DNA from: Actinomadura violacea
Lineage (GTDB): Bacteria > Actinomycetota > Actinomycetes > Streptosporangiales > Streptosporangiaceae
NCBI RefSeq assembly: GCF_017573465.1
Contig: NZ_JAGEPF010000008.1
Location: 124,001-188,000, forward strand
DNA: 64,000 bases
Direction of reading: 5' to 3'
Positions 15,540-23,830 of this stretch are shown piece after piece (within the stretch, counting starts at the first letter, position 1; the number at the start of each line of letters is the position of its first letter). Made by a program: the position numbers and the translations under genes. A model generated the notes under the pieces. It worked only from the letters and a program-made list of their open reading frames with translations. It was not told the DNA's origin and searched no databases.

Positions 15540-16587
15540 CCTCGCGGAGGCGGGCGGCGGCGGTCTCCGGCGGGACGTCGTTGATCCACGCGGCCATGCC
15601 CGACTCGGACCCCGCCAGGTACTTGATCTTGTCGGGGGCGCGCCGGATGGAGAACAGCTCCAGGTGCAGGCGGACGAGGTCGCGGCCCTCGCCGGTCGGC
15701 GCCTGGTGCCAGCCCGCGACGTAGGGAAGCGGGGTGTCGTACAGGGCGTCGCAGCGGCGGAGCAGGTCGCGGTAGAGGACGGCCAGCTCCTCGCGTTCCG
15801 CGGTGTCCAGCGCGGCGAAGTCGGGGACGTGCCGGTGCGGCATCAGGTGGACCTCGACGGGCCAGCGCGCGGCGGCGGGGACGTAGGCCGTCCAGTGCTC
15901 GCCCGCCAGCACCACCCGGGTGCCCGCGCGCTCCGCCTTCAGCACGTCGTCGAACAGGCCCGGGTGCCGGGACGCCTGGGCGAGCACCCGCTCGGTGCGG
16001 GGCGTGATGAACGGGTACGCGTAGATCTGCCCGTGCGGGTGGTGCAGCGTCACGCCGATCTCGACGCCGCGGTTCTCGAACGCGAACACCTGCCGGACGG
16101 TCGGGATCTCCGACAGCTCGGCGGTGCGGTCGGCCCACGCGTCGATGACCGTCCGGACGCGGGAGACGGGCAGCTGCGTCATCGCGGCGGTGTGGTCGTC
16201 GGTGAAGCAGACGACCTCGCAGCGCCCCGCGCCGGGGAACCGCTCGAACACCTCCGCGCCGTCGACCGTGGGCGGCACCGCCGGGGTGCGGGCGTCGAAC
16301 GAGGGGAACCGGTTCTCGAAGACGGCGACGTCGTAGGAGTCGTCGGGGATCTCCGAGGCGGGGCCGCCCGGGCACAGCGGGCACTGGTCGGGCGGCGGCA
16401 GGAACGTGCGGGTGTTGCGGTGCGCGGTGACCGTGACGTGGTCGCCGGTCAGCGGGTCGCGGCGCACCTCGCACACCGGCTCGACGGGCGGCAGGCCGCG
16501 GGGGTCGGGCACGGGGACCCGTCCGGGGGACTCGTCGTAGTAGACGAGTTCGCGGCCGTCGGAGAGCCGCGCGCGTGTGCGGTGCAT
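15526..16587 (-). CDS. galT: Galactose-1-phosphate uridylyltransferase
   Basis: A 353-residue enzyme of the Leloir pathway that transfers UMP from UDP-glucose to galactose-1-phosphate. The catalytic HPHGQ motif is at 183-187 (TLHHPHGQIYAYP); the second His takes the UMP covalently. A zinc-site pair CPLC is at 69-72, and further family segments are VFENRFPSFD and the C-terminal LVRLHLELFSIRRAPDKIKYLAGSE. Length and motifs are complete. No galK or galE lies next to it here, so it stands alone between a membrane protein and the conservon. Confidence 0.95.
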   Translation of the reverse strand: MHRTRARLSDGRELVYYDESPGRVPVPDPRGLPPVEPVCEVRRDPLTGDHVTVTAHRNTRTFLPPPDQCPLCPGGPASEIPDDSYDVAVFENRFPSFDARTPAVPPTVDGAEVFERFPGAGRCEVVCFTDDHTAAMTQLPVSRVRTVIDAWADRTAELSEIPTVRQVFAFENRGVEIGVTLHHPHGQIYAYPFITPRTERVLAQASRHPGLFDDVLKAERAGTRVVLAGEHWTAYVPAAARWPVEVHLMPHRHVPDFAALDTAEREELAVLYRDLLRRCDALYDTPLPYVAGWHQAPTGEGRDLVRLHLELFSIRRAPDKIKYLAGSESGMAAWINDVPPETAAARLREVTAG

Positions 16588-16597
16588 CGCCCGCAGC

Positions 16598-17209
16598 CTA
16601 CAGGGCGGGCGCGCCGGCCGTCTCGGCCCGGTTCACCGCCAGCAGGTGCTTCACCAGGGTGGTCAGCACCTCCTTGCCGGACGCGCGCTCCCGGACGTCG
16701 CACAGCACGATCGGGGTCGTCTCGCTCAGGTCGAGGGCCTCGCGGATCTCGTCGTCGGTGTAGTCGTAGCCGTCGTCGAACATGTTGACGGCGACGACGA
16801 ACGGCAGCCCGCGGTTCTCGAAGTAGTCGACGGCCGGGAAGCAGTCGGCGAGGCGGCGGGTGTCGGCGAGCACGACCGCGCCGAGCGCGCCGTACGACAG
16901 CTCGTCCCACATGAACCAGAAGCGGTCCTGGCCGGGGGTGCCGAACAGGTAGAGGACCAGGCCGTCGCGGATGGTGATGCGGCCGAAGTCCATCGCGACG
17001 GTCGTGGTGGTCTTCTGCTCGACGCCCTCGGTGTCGTCGACGCCGACGCCGCGGTCGGTGAGCAGCTCCTCGGTCTGCAGCGGCCGGATCTCGCTGACGG
17101 CGCCGACGAGCGTCGTCTTGCCGACGCCGAAGCCGCCGGCGACGAGGATCTTCACCGCGATGGGCGCGGCGGGGGCGGGGCCCGCGTCCTCAGAGGGCCT
17201 GGAGTCCAT
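16598..17209 (-). CDS. Conservon GTPase (CvnD-like, Ras-superfamily ATP/GTP-binding protein)
   Basis: A 203-residue cytoplasmic G protein. The P-loop is GGFGVGKTT (25-33), the switch region contains TEGVEQKTTTTVAMDFGR, and the G3-like motif is LFGTPGQDRFWFMWDEL. VAVNMFDD takes the G4 position. These are hallmarks of the MglA/CvnD-like family found in actinobacterial conservons. In Streptomyces, such units (Cvn9) form a membrane-associated complex affecting development. The start overlaps the DUF742 gene by 20 bp, so the two are translated together. Confidence 0.92.
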   Translation of the reverse strand: MDSRPSEDAGPAPAAPIAVKILVAGGFGVGKTTLVGAVSEIRPLQTEELLTDRGVGVDDTEGVEQKTTTTVAMDFGRITIRDGLVLYLFGTPGQDRFWFMWDELSYGALGAVVLADTRRLADCFPAVDYFENRGLPFVVAVNMFDDGYDYTDDEIREALDLSETTPIVLCDVRERASGKEVLTTLVKHLLAVNRAETAGAPAL

Positions 17210-17570
17210 GCAGCACCTCCCTGAGCAGGCGTTCCTTGGAGATCGTGCTCTCCTGTCGTTGCGGGCGGGTCACGGTGATGAGCCGGTGGTGCAGCAGGTC
17301 GCCGAGCAGCACCCGGACGACGACGAGCGGCAGCCGGATCCGGGCGGCGATCTCGGCGACCGGCTGCGGCTGCAGGCACATCTCCAGGATGTCCAGGTGC
17401 TCGGGGCCGATGCCGGGCGACCCGGACCGCGGCCGCGCCGCGGTCGCGACGATCGTGATCATGTCGAACGCCTCGGCCGTGGCGGGCCTGGCGCGCCCGC
17501 GGGTGAGCGCGTACGACCGGACGATCGGCCCGGCCTCGTCATCGAGCCATTCGCTCCCAGGACCGCTCAT
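17190..17570 (-). CDS. DUF742 family protein (CvnC-like)
   Basis: A 126-residue protein with the DUF742 pattern: an N-terminal VRSYALTRGRARP segment and a winged-helix-like C-terminal region (HLDILEMCLQPQPVAEIAARIRLPLVVVRVLLGDLLHHRLI). It is the third component of actinobacterial conservons and is thought to bridge kinase and GTPase. It lies 6 bases downstream of the kinase gene and overlaps the GTPase gene. Confidence 0.92.
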   Translation of the reverse strand: MSGPGSEWLDDEAGPIVRSYALTRGRARPATAEAFDMITIVATAARPRSGSPGIGPEHLDILEMCLQPQPVAEIAARIRLPLVVVRVLLGDLLHHRLITVTRPQRQESTISKERLLREVLHGLQAL

Positions 17571-17576
17571 GCGAGG

Positions 17577-20321
17577 TCACGAGTCCTCGGTATCGAGGGA
17601 CTCGGCGCGGCCGCGCCGGGTGCCCTGCTGGATGGACGACATCATCGAGCGCAGCTCCTCGGGGGTGCGGCCGGCGCGCGGGGCGGCCTCGGGAGCGGGC
17701 CGCTCGGCCTGCTCCTCGCGCAGCTGCGCGGCCATGTTCTCCTGCCGGACGCGCTTGGGCAGCGCCGGCCGGTCGGCGCGCGAGGCGCCGGGGGGACGCC
17801 GCCGGACCTCGCGCGGGGAGCGCGGCGTCCGCTGCGCCGCGGGCCGCTCCTCCGGGCGCGCGGGCGGCTCGCCCCACGCGGACGGCGACCTGCGCTGCTC
17901 GGGCAGCGGCCCCTGCACGGGCTCGGCGAACACCGTCCGCGGCCCGGTGACCTCGGACGGCTCGCCCGCTCCGGGCGCGCCGGTGTCGTCGGACGCGTCG
18001 TCCGGGCCCCAGCCGATCGGGCCGGTCGCGGCGCCGCCGGAGGCCGGGGCCGCCGGGACGCCGATCGGGCCGGTGGGCGGGCCCGCGCCGAGCGGGTCGT
18101 CGCCGAACGGGTCGCCCGCGACGGGACCGAGGGGGGCACCGGGCTGCGGCGGGCGGGCGAGCGGCCCTGCGGACCCGGGGCCCGGCGCCGGCTCGGGCCC
18201 GGCGGGTTCCGGGGGCGGGGCGGCGGCGTGCCGTCCGGCCGGGAGGCGCAGCACGGCGCCGCCCTCCTCCCGCTCGGCGGGGCCGTCCGCGCGGTGGCCG
18301 ACGACGGCGCCGACCGGGACGAGGGCGTCCTCGGCGCGGCGCGTGGTGAGCGCGGGCGGCGCCTCCGCCGCGTCGGCGCCGGCGCGGACGACGAGCTCCT
18401 CGGGCAGCAGCACGATCGCGGTCATCCCGCCGTACGGGGAGGTGCGCAGGGTGACCTTGACGCCGTGCCGGCGGGCGAGCCGGCCGACGACGAACAGGCC
18501 GAGCTGCGAGGCGTCCGACAGGTCGAACTCGCCGCCGCTGGCGAGCCGCTCGTTGGCCGCGGCGAGGCTCGGCTCGTCCATGCTGAGGCCGCGGTCCTCG
18601 ACCTCGAGGGTGAAGCCGTGCGAGACGGCCTGCCCGTGCACCTGCACGGTGGTGTGCGGCGGCGAGAACGCGGTGGCGTTCTCGATCAGCTCGGCGAGCA
18701 GGTGGATGACGTCGGCGACGGCCGGCCCGACGATCGCGGCGCGGGTCATCGGCGCGACGTTGACGCGGGTGTAGTCCTCGACCTCGGACGCGGCGGCGCG
18801 GGCGACGTCGACGATCGCGACGGGGCTGCGCCAGCCGCGGCCGGGCGCCTGCCCGGACAGGATGATCAGGCCCTCGGCGTGCCGGCGCATGCGGGTGGCG
18901 AGGTGGTCGACCCGGAACAGGTCCTCCAGGTCGTCGGGGACCTCGATGCGGCGCTCCATCGAGTCGAGCAGCTTGAGCTGGCGGTGCAGCAGCGTCTGGC
19001 TGCGGCGGGCGAGGTTGACGAAGACGTCGCTGACGTTGCGGCGCAGCGTCGCCTCCTCGACGGCGCCCTGGATGGCGGTGCGGCGGGCGGCGTTGAACGC
19101 CTCGCCGACCTGGTCGATCTCGCGGGTGCCGAACGCCAGCGGCGGCGCCTCGGCGGCCACGTCGACGTCCTCGCCGCGGCGCAGCCGGCGGATCACGCCG
19201 GGCAGCCGGACGTCGGCGAGGTCGATCGCCTCGCGGCGCAGCCGGGCCAGCTCGCGGACCACCGACCGGGCCACCCACACGGCGATGACCAGGGACGCGA
19301 TGACGGCGAGGAGGCCGAGCACGCCGGCCAGCACGACCCGGGTGATGATGCCGTCGGAGATCGGCTTGGCGCGCTTCTCGGCGCCCGCGGTGACCGACAG
19401 CTCCAGCCCGCGCAGCCGGGTGAGGTTGGAGTCGGCGGTGGTCTTCCACAGCGTCCCGGCGCCGGAGGACGGCCGGACGAGCGCCCGCGACGCGACGAAC
19501 CGGTCCTCCATCGCGCGGAGCCGCGCGTACTCCGGCATGCCGGTGACGCGCTCGTAGTAGCCCTGGTCGGGGATGCGGAGCTCGGACGAGGCGAACCCGT
19601 ACAGGGTGCGCTGGGTGCCGACGAGCTTGACGAACTGGGCGTGCTCGGCGGGCGTCATCCGCCCGGCGGCGAGCGCGCCGGCGAGGACGGCGTCCTCCTC
19701 GGCGAGGGTCTCGCGGGCCCGCGACAGCGACGCCTCGTTGCGGGCGTCCTTGGCGACCTCGGAGTTGTCGAGGGTGGCGAGCGAGCCCTGCAGCGACCCG
19801 ACGTCCGACAGCAGGCCGGTGTAGTCGGTGAACGCCTTGGAGCGGCTGGTCGCGCCGGCGTCGATGGCGCGCCGGCCGGTGCCGAGCGCGGCGAGCTCGC
19901 CGCCGATCCGGTCGGCGAGCCGGCGGGCCTGCGCGGGGGCGGCGCCGCGGGCGCCGGGGTCGCGGACGAGGCGGCGGAACAGCTCGGCCTGCCGGTCGGT
20001 GACGAGCCGTCCGGACTCCATCGCGGCGCGGTCGCCGTCGGTGCGGCTGCCGAGGTACACCATCGACAGGCGGCGCTCGTTCTGCAGGGCGCTGCCGAGC
20101 GCGCCGGACGGGTAGCCGAAGTGGTCCTGGACGGTCTCGACGTGGCGCAGGTTGAGGCCCTGGCCGAGCGCGATGCTCGCGGCGAACGCCCAGAGCACGC
20201 CGAGCGAGACGACCGAGACGGTCACCATCAGGACGACCTTGAACCGGATGGAGCGCAGCCGTGACGCCTTGGGGCCTCGACGGTGGCCGGCGGGGTCCGG
20301 GGAGCGGCCTCGTTTTGGCAC
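17577..20321 (-). CDS. Conservon sensor histidine kinase (CvnA-like) with nitrate/nitrite-sensing-type domain
   Basis: A 914-residue membrane sensor kinase. Two membrane helices (about 28-52 and 327-349) flank an extracytoplasmic helical domain of the nitrate- and nitrite-sensing type. A HAMP-like linker follows, then a dimerisation segment with candidate phospho-acceptor His (SQTLLHRQLKLLD, about 442-454). The ATP-binding domain has an N-box LAELIENATAFSPPHT and LGLFVVGRLARRHG. The last 260 residues are Pro/Ala/Arg-rich and probably disordered. The start is GTG 20321. Normally a roadblock/LC7 gene (cvnB) follows, but here DUF742 begins 6 bases after the stop and no roadblock domain is fused to this protein. 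Confidence 0.92.
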   Translation of the reverse strand: MPKRGRSPDPAGHRRGPKASRLRSIRFKVVLMVTVSVVSLGVLWAFAASIALGQGLNLRHVETVQDHFGYPSGALGSALQNERRLSMVYLGSRTDGDRAAMESGRLVTDRQAELFRRLVRDPGARGAAPAQARRLADRIGGELAALGTGRRAIDAGATSRSKAFTDYTGLLSDVGSLQGSLATLDNSEVAKDARNEASLSRARETLAEEDAVLAGALAAGRMTPAEHAQFVKLVGTQRTLYGFASSELRIPDQGYYERVTGMPEYARLRAMEDRFVASRALVRPSSGAGTLWKTTADSNLTRLRGLELSVTAGAEKRAKPISDGIITRVVLAGVLGLLAVIASLVIAVWVARSVVRELARLRREAIDLADVRLPGVIRRLRRGEDVDVAAEAPPLAFGTREIDQVGEAFNAARRTAIQGAVEEATLRRNVSDVFVNLARRSQTLLHRQLKLLDSMERRIEVPDDLEDLFRVDHLATRMRRHAEGLIILSGQAPGRGWRSPVAIVDVARAAASEVEDYTRVNVAPMTRAAIVGPAVADVIHLLAELIENATAFSPPHTTVQVHGQAVSHGFTLEVEDRGLSMDEPSLAAANERLASGGEFDLSDASQLGLFVVGRLARRHGVKVTLRTSPYGGMTAIVLLPEELVVRAGADAAEAPPALTTRRAEDALVPVGAVVGHRADGPAEREEGGAVLRLPAGRHAAAPPPEPAGPEPAPGPGSAGPLARPPQPGAPLGPVAGDPFGDDPLGAGPPTGPIGVPAAPASGGAATGPIGWGPDDASDDTGAPGAGEPSEVTGPRTVFAEPVQGPLPEQRRSPSAWGEPPARPEERPAAQRTPRSPREVRRRPPGASRADRPALPKRVRQENMAAQLREEQAERPAPEAAPRAGRTPEELRSMMSSIQQGTRRGRAESLDTEDS

Positions 20322-20484
20322 TTCGGTGACGACTTTCGGTCTGGGGGACGGGATCGGCCGACGGATTCAGGCGGAACCGACGGGTTCGCGCGGAATCGCA
20401 GGGAAGCCTAGAGCGACCCCGCGCCGTGTGTCGACAGTTTCCAGATCATCACATTTTGTGTGCGCACGTGACCAAAAATAGCCC

Positions 20485-20490
20485 TACGAT
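20485..20490 (+). promoter_or_regulatory. Candidate -10 element before the orphan lipoprotein gene
   Basis: TACGAT ends 8 bases before GTG 20499, without a ribosome site, suggesting a leaderless message. The intergenic region to the divergent kinase gene also holds the small palindromes CACATTTTGTG (20450-20460) and GTGCGCAC (20460-20467). Confidence 0.45.
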
Positions 20491-20498
20491 CTCTCAGC

Positions 20499-21710
20499 GT
20501 GATGCCGAACACCCCGAACCGCGCGCACCGGGTGCGGCGCCCGCTCGCCGGGGCCGCGGCGGCGGCCGTGCTGTCCCTGGCCGCGCTGACCGCCGGATGC
20601 GGCGGCGGCTCGTCCGGCCCGGCTGCGGCGCCCGACATCCCGATGCAGCAGGAGATCGGCACGCCGGAGGGCCGGCTCGACCTGGTCGTCTGGGCGGGCT
20701 ACGCCGAGAACGGCTCGAACGACAAGAGGGCCGACTGGGTCACGCCGTTCACCAAGGCGACGGGCTGCCGCGTCGAGGCGAAGGTCGCCGACACCTCCGA
20801 CTCGATGGTCGCGCTGATGCAGACGGGCAGGTACGACGGCGTGTCGGCGTCCGGCGACGCGACGCTGCGGCTCGTCTACGGCGGGACGGTCGCGCCGGTC
20901 AACACGCGGCTGCTCAGCGGCTACGGCGACATCGCCGGGTTCCTGAAGAACCAGCCGTACAACTCGGTGGACGGGCAGATGTACGGCGTGCCGCACGGCT
21001 ACGGCGCGAACATGCTGATGTACCGGACGGACAAGCTGGCGCAGCGCCCGACGTCCTGGGACGTGGTGTGGAAGAAGGACTCGCCCGCGTCGGGGCACGT
21101 CGTCGCCTACGACTCCCCCATCTACATCGCCGACGCCGCGCTGTACCTGAAGGCGCACCGCCCCGACCTGAAGATCAAGAACGTCTACGAGCTGGATCAG
21201 AAGCAGTTCGACGCGGCGATCGACCTGCTGAAGCAGCAGCGGCCGAACGTCAACCAGTACTGGGCGAACTACCTTGACGAGCTGCAGTCGTTCAAGAGCG
21301 CCGACAACTACGCGGGCACGGCGTGGCAGGTGACCGCGAACATGGCGATGGACCAGCGGTCGCCGGTCGCGACGACGATCCCGTCCGAGGGCGCCACCGG
21401 CTGGTCCGACACGTGGATGATCTCCTCGAAGGCGCAGCATCCGGCGTGCATGTACCAGTGGATGAACTGGATCACCAAGCCGAAGGTGCAGGCGCAGGTC
21501 GCGCAGTACTTCGGTGAGGCGCCGGCGAACCCGAAGGCGTGCGCGTACACCGCCAAGGGGTTCTGCTCGACCTACCACGTCGGCGATCCGGACTTCTACA
21601 AGCGGCTGGCGTTCTGGCGGACGCCGGTGAAGGACTGCGGGGACGACCGCGGGAGCAAGTGCGTCGACTACTCCCGCTGGACCCAGGCCTGGACGCAGAT
21701 CAAGGGCTGA
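20499..21710 (+). CDS. Polyamine-type (PotD-like) substrate-binding lipoprotein, orphan
   Basis: A 403-residue lipoprotein with signal peptide and lipobox LTAGC (Cys about 34). The mature part has the PotD/PotF-type periplasmic binding fold: LDLVVWAGYAENG at the start, ALMQTGRYDGVSASGDATLRLVYGG, and MYGVPHGYGANMLMYRTD in the hinge. Several Cys near the C-terminus (KACAYTAKGFCSTYHVG, DCGDDRGSKC) could form disulphides. No permease or ATPase gene is adjacent, so it must work with a transporter elsewhere or act as a sensor. It is divergent from the conservon kinase. GTG 20499 or ATG 20502 may be the start. Confidence 0.85.
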   Translation: MMPNTPNRAHRVRRPLAGAAAAAVLSLAALTAGCGGGSSGPAAAPDIPMQQEIGTPEGRLDLVVWAGYAENGSNDKRADWVTPFTKATGCRVEAKVADTSDSMVALMQTGRYDGVSASGDATLRLVYGGTVAPVNTRLLSGYGDIAGFLKNQPYNSVDGQMYGVPHGYGANMLMYRTDKLAQRPTSWDVVWKKDSPASGHVVAYDSPIYIADAALYLKAHRPDLKIKNVYELDQKQFDAAIDLLKQQRPNVNQYWANYLDELQSFKSADNYAGTAWQVTANMAMDQRSPVATTIPSEGATGWSDTWMISSKAQHPACMYQWMNWITKPKVQAQVAQYFGEAPANPKACAYTAKGFCSTYHVGDPDFYKRLAFWRTPVKDCGDDRGSKCVDYSRWTQAWTQIKG

Positions 21711-21830
21711 CCAGCGCGTACCGTGCTTCGTGCGGACCGGGCCGGCCGCGCGCCGGGGCCGGTGTCACGGGCGTCGCCAAGTAATGAGACACTTACAGAA
21801 GTTTGTCGCACGACTTCTGGTGAGGTGTGA

Positions 21831-22739
21831 ATGTCCGCGACCGTCCAGCCCCCGGAGAGCGTGACCTGGCGCGTCCACATCGACCGGTCCATGTGGGTCG
21901 GCGGGGTGCGCAGCCTCATGCTGCAGGCCCTGCACCCGATGGCCATGTGGGGCGTCTGGCAGAACTCCAACTTCCAGGAGGACCCGTTCGGCCGGCTGCA
22001 GCGCACCGCCGACTTCGTCGGCGTCGCCACGTTCGGCACGCACGAGGAGATCGACGTGCTGGCCAGGAAGGTCCGCGACATCCACCGGTCCCTGCGGATC
22101 CTCAACCACGACACCGGCAGGAAGGAGCGCCTCGACCAGCCCGAACTGCTGCTCTGGGTGCACTGCGCCGAGGTCTACTCCTACCTCCAGGTCGCGCGCC
22201 GCTCCGGGCTGCTGCTCACCGACGCCATGGCCGACCGGTACCTCGACGAGCAGCGGCACACCGCCACCTACGTCGGCCTGCACGCCGAGGACGTCCCCGG
22301 CAGCGTCGCCGAGATGGAGCAGTACCTCGCGAGCATGCGCCCGCACCTGCGCGTCACCGAGGAGGCCGCGGCCACCGTCCGCTTCCTGATGTGGCCGACG
22401 ATGCCGGAGAACCTGAAGTTCCTCGCGCCCGGCAAGCCCGGCTACTTCCCCTTCGGCGCGCTCTGCTACTACTCGCTGCCCGACTGGGCCCGCCAGATGT
22501 ACGGGGCGCTCCCGGAGGTCCCGCGGCCCGCCGTCACCGCCGCGCTCCGCTCGTTCCGCCTCGCGATGAACTCGGTGCCGGAGAAGCTGCACGACTACGC
22601 GTTCGCCAAGCCCACCCGCGAGATGCTCGAACGCGCCCGGCAGAACCTCGGCGCCGAGGGCTACGACATCAGCAAGGGCCTCTACGGCCTCCGCGACCCC
22701 CGCAGTTGGCCTAGCAGCGCCCTCGGCGTCAGGCGCTAG
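21831..22739 (+). CDS. Oxygenase MpaB family protein (DUF2236)
   Basis: A 302-residue protein of the DUF2236/MpaB/latex-clearing-protein family, whose characterised members are haem-dependent oxygenases. Recognisable segments are WRVHIDRSMWVGGVRSLMLQALHPMAMWGV near the N-terminus and RTADFVGVATFGTHEEI. The expected haem-ligand His candidates lie in LQALHP and in LLLWVHCAEVYSYLQVARR. No signal peptide or membrane helix is seen. ATG 21831 follows GGTGAG. It stands alone after the orphan lipoprotein gene. The substrate is unknown. Confidence 0.85.
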   Translation: MSATVQPPESVTWRVHIDRSMWVGGVRSLMLQALHPMAMWGVWQNSNFQEDPFGRLQRTADFVGVATFGTHEEIDVLARKVRDIHRSLRILNHDTGRKERLDQPELLLWVHCAEVYSYLQVARRSGLLLTDAMADRYLDEQRHTATYVGLHAEDVPGSVAEMEQYLASMRPHLRVTEEAAATVRFLMWPTMPENLKFLAPGKPGYFPFGALCYYSLPDWARQMYGALPEVPRPAVTAALRSFRLAMNSVPEKLHDYAFAKPTREMLERARQNLGAEGYDISKGLYGLRDPRSWPSSALGVRR

Positions 22740-22896
22740 AGCGCCTTCCTTCAACGGGCGCTGCGTGCGATCGCTGCATCGCTCCGACTCGGCCCTGGGG
22801 GCCTCACTGCGCGATCGGATTCTCGCAAGCTCGAATCCGGCTCCGCTCGCGATCGCGACAGTCGAGGTCCGCGCGTGGTCGCGGAGAGACCACTGT
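22740..22896. other. Intergenic spacer between convergent genes with GCGATCGC words
   Basis: A 157-bp stretch with no open frame of note. It contains GCGATCGC (22767-22774), CGCGATCGCG (22848-22857) and several related half-words (GCATCGC, GCGATCGG). It separates the convergent DUF2236 and nuclease genes and may hold termination signals, but no long hairpin was found. Confidence 0.4.
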
Positions 22897-23826
22897 TCAT
22901 GCGTCTTCGCCGAGGGCTGCCCAGGGGTCCTTTCTGGGGGCGGCTTCGCGGCCCTCGGGGCAGTGGCGGGCGAAGTCGCACCACGAGCACAACCGGCCCG
23001 GACGGGCCGGGAACCGCTCGTCGAACGGGGCGTGGTCGACCGGCGGCGCGGCGTCGCGTCCGGGCGCGGACGCGGCGACGCGCGTGCGGGTCTCACCGCG
23101 GCGCGGCGCCGGGACGCGGGCACGGTAGGCGTCGTCGGCGGCGGACGCCTCCTCGGCGATCTGCTCGGCCCGCCTGATGTGCCGCTGCAGCGACTCGTCG
23201 GTGTGCTCCCACGCCGCGACCTCACCGGACGGCAGGTGGTGCAGCTCCACGCGGTGGCACGGGCGACGGAGGACGCGGGACGCGGCGACCGCGTAGATCG
23301 CGAGCGCGAGCGAGCCGCGCGCGTCGTCGGCGGTCAGCTCGCGGCGGCCCGTCTTGTAGTCGACGACGACCAGCTCGGAACCGCGCGCGTCCAGCCGGTC
23401 GATGCGGCCGGACACGGCGATGCGGTCGGTGCGCGCCGCGACGGTCCGCTCGACGCCGACCGGCTCGTCCGCCGGGTCGAGGCCAGCCGCGTACCGCTCG
23501 GTCATCTCGCGGGCGCGCTCGCGCCACCGCGCGGACTGCGCCTCGTCCCGGAACCCGTCGGTCAGCCAGCCGCGCGCCAGCAGGGTGCCGGCGGCCTCCG
23601 GGGTCCGCTCGGCGGGCGGCAGCTTCCACCAGCCGGCCAGCGCGTTGTGCACCGACGCGCCGACGCTGTTGTGCGCCCACGGCGGGCCCTTCGGCGGCAT
23701 CGGACGGTCCAGGTACGTCATCCGGTACCGGCGCGGGCAGTCCAGCCAGGTGTTCAGCCGCGACGGCGTGCACGCGTAGAGCCGCTGGGGCATGCCGTCG
23801 AAGCCCAGCTGCTCGGCCCCGGGCAC
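22897..23826 (-). CDS. RecB-family PD-(D/E)XK exonuclease-like protein with Cys cluster
   Basis: A 309-residue DNA exonuclease-like protein. Core motifs are GRIDRLD (140-146) and VVVDYKTG (153-160), giving the D-D-x-K active site (Asp143, Asp156, Lys158). An early Cys (Cys30 in WLDCPRRYR) and a C-terminal trio (LCSWCDFARHCPEG) match the four Cys that bind an iron-sulphur cluster in Cas4/AddB-type nucleases. No helicase domain is present. The GTG start at 23826 lies 4 bases past the stop of the beta-lactamase-fold gene, so the two share a transcript. The location far from cas genes argues for DNA repair rather than CRISPR adaptation. Confidence 0.87.
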   Translation of the reverse strand: MPGAEQLGFDGMPQRLYACTPSRLNTWLDCPRRYRMTYLDRPMPPKGPPWAHNSVGASVHNALAGWWKLPPAERTPEAAGTLLARGWLTDGFRDEAQSARWRERAREMTERYAAGLDPADEPVGVERTVAARTDRIAVSGRIDRLDARGSELVVVDYKTGRRELTADDARGSLALAIYAVAASRVLRRPCHRVELHHLPSGEVAAWEHTDESLQRHIRRAEQIAEEASAADDAYRARVPAPRRGETRTRVAASAPGRDAAPPVDHAPFDERFPARPGRLCSWCDFARHCPEGREAAPRKDPWAALGEDA

Positions 23827-23830
23827 CGGA

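Noticed and set aside
20450..20467. CACATTTTGTG and GTGCGCAC as a firm operator for the lipoprotein or kinase gene
   Set aside because: Short palindromes without a second copy or a local regulator gene; kept only as a note.
22897..23826. Nuclease as Cas4 of a CRISPR locus
   Set aside because: No cas genes or repeat-spacer arrays are present; neighbours are housekeeping-type hydrolases.
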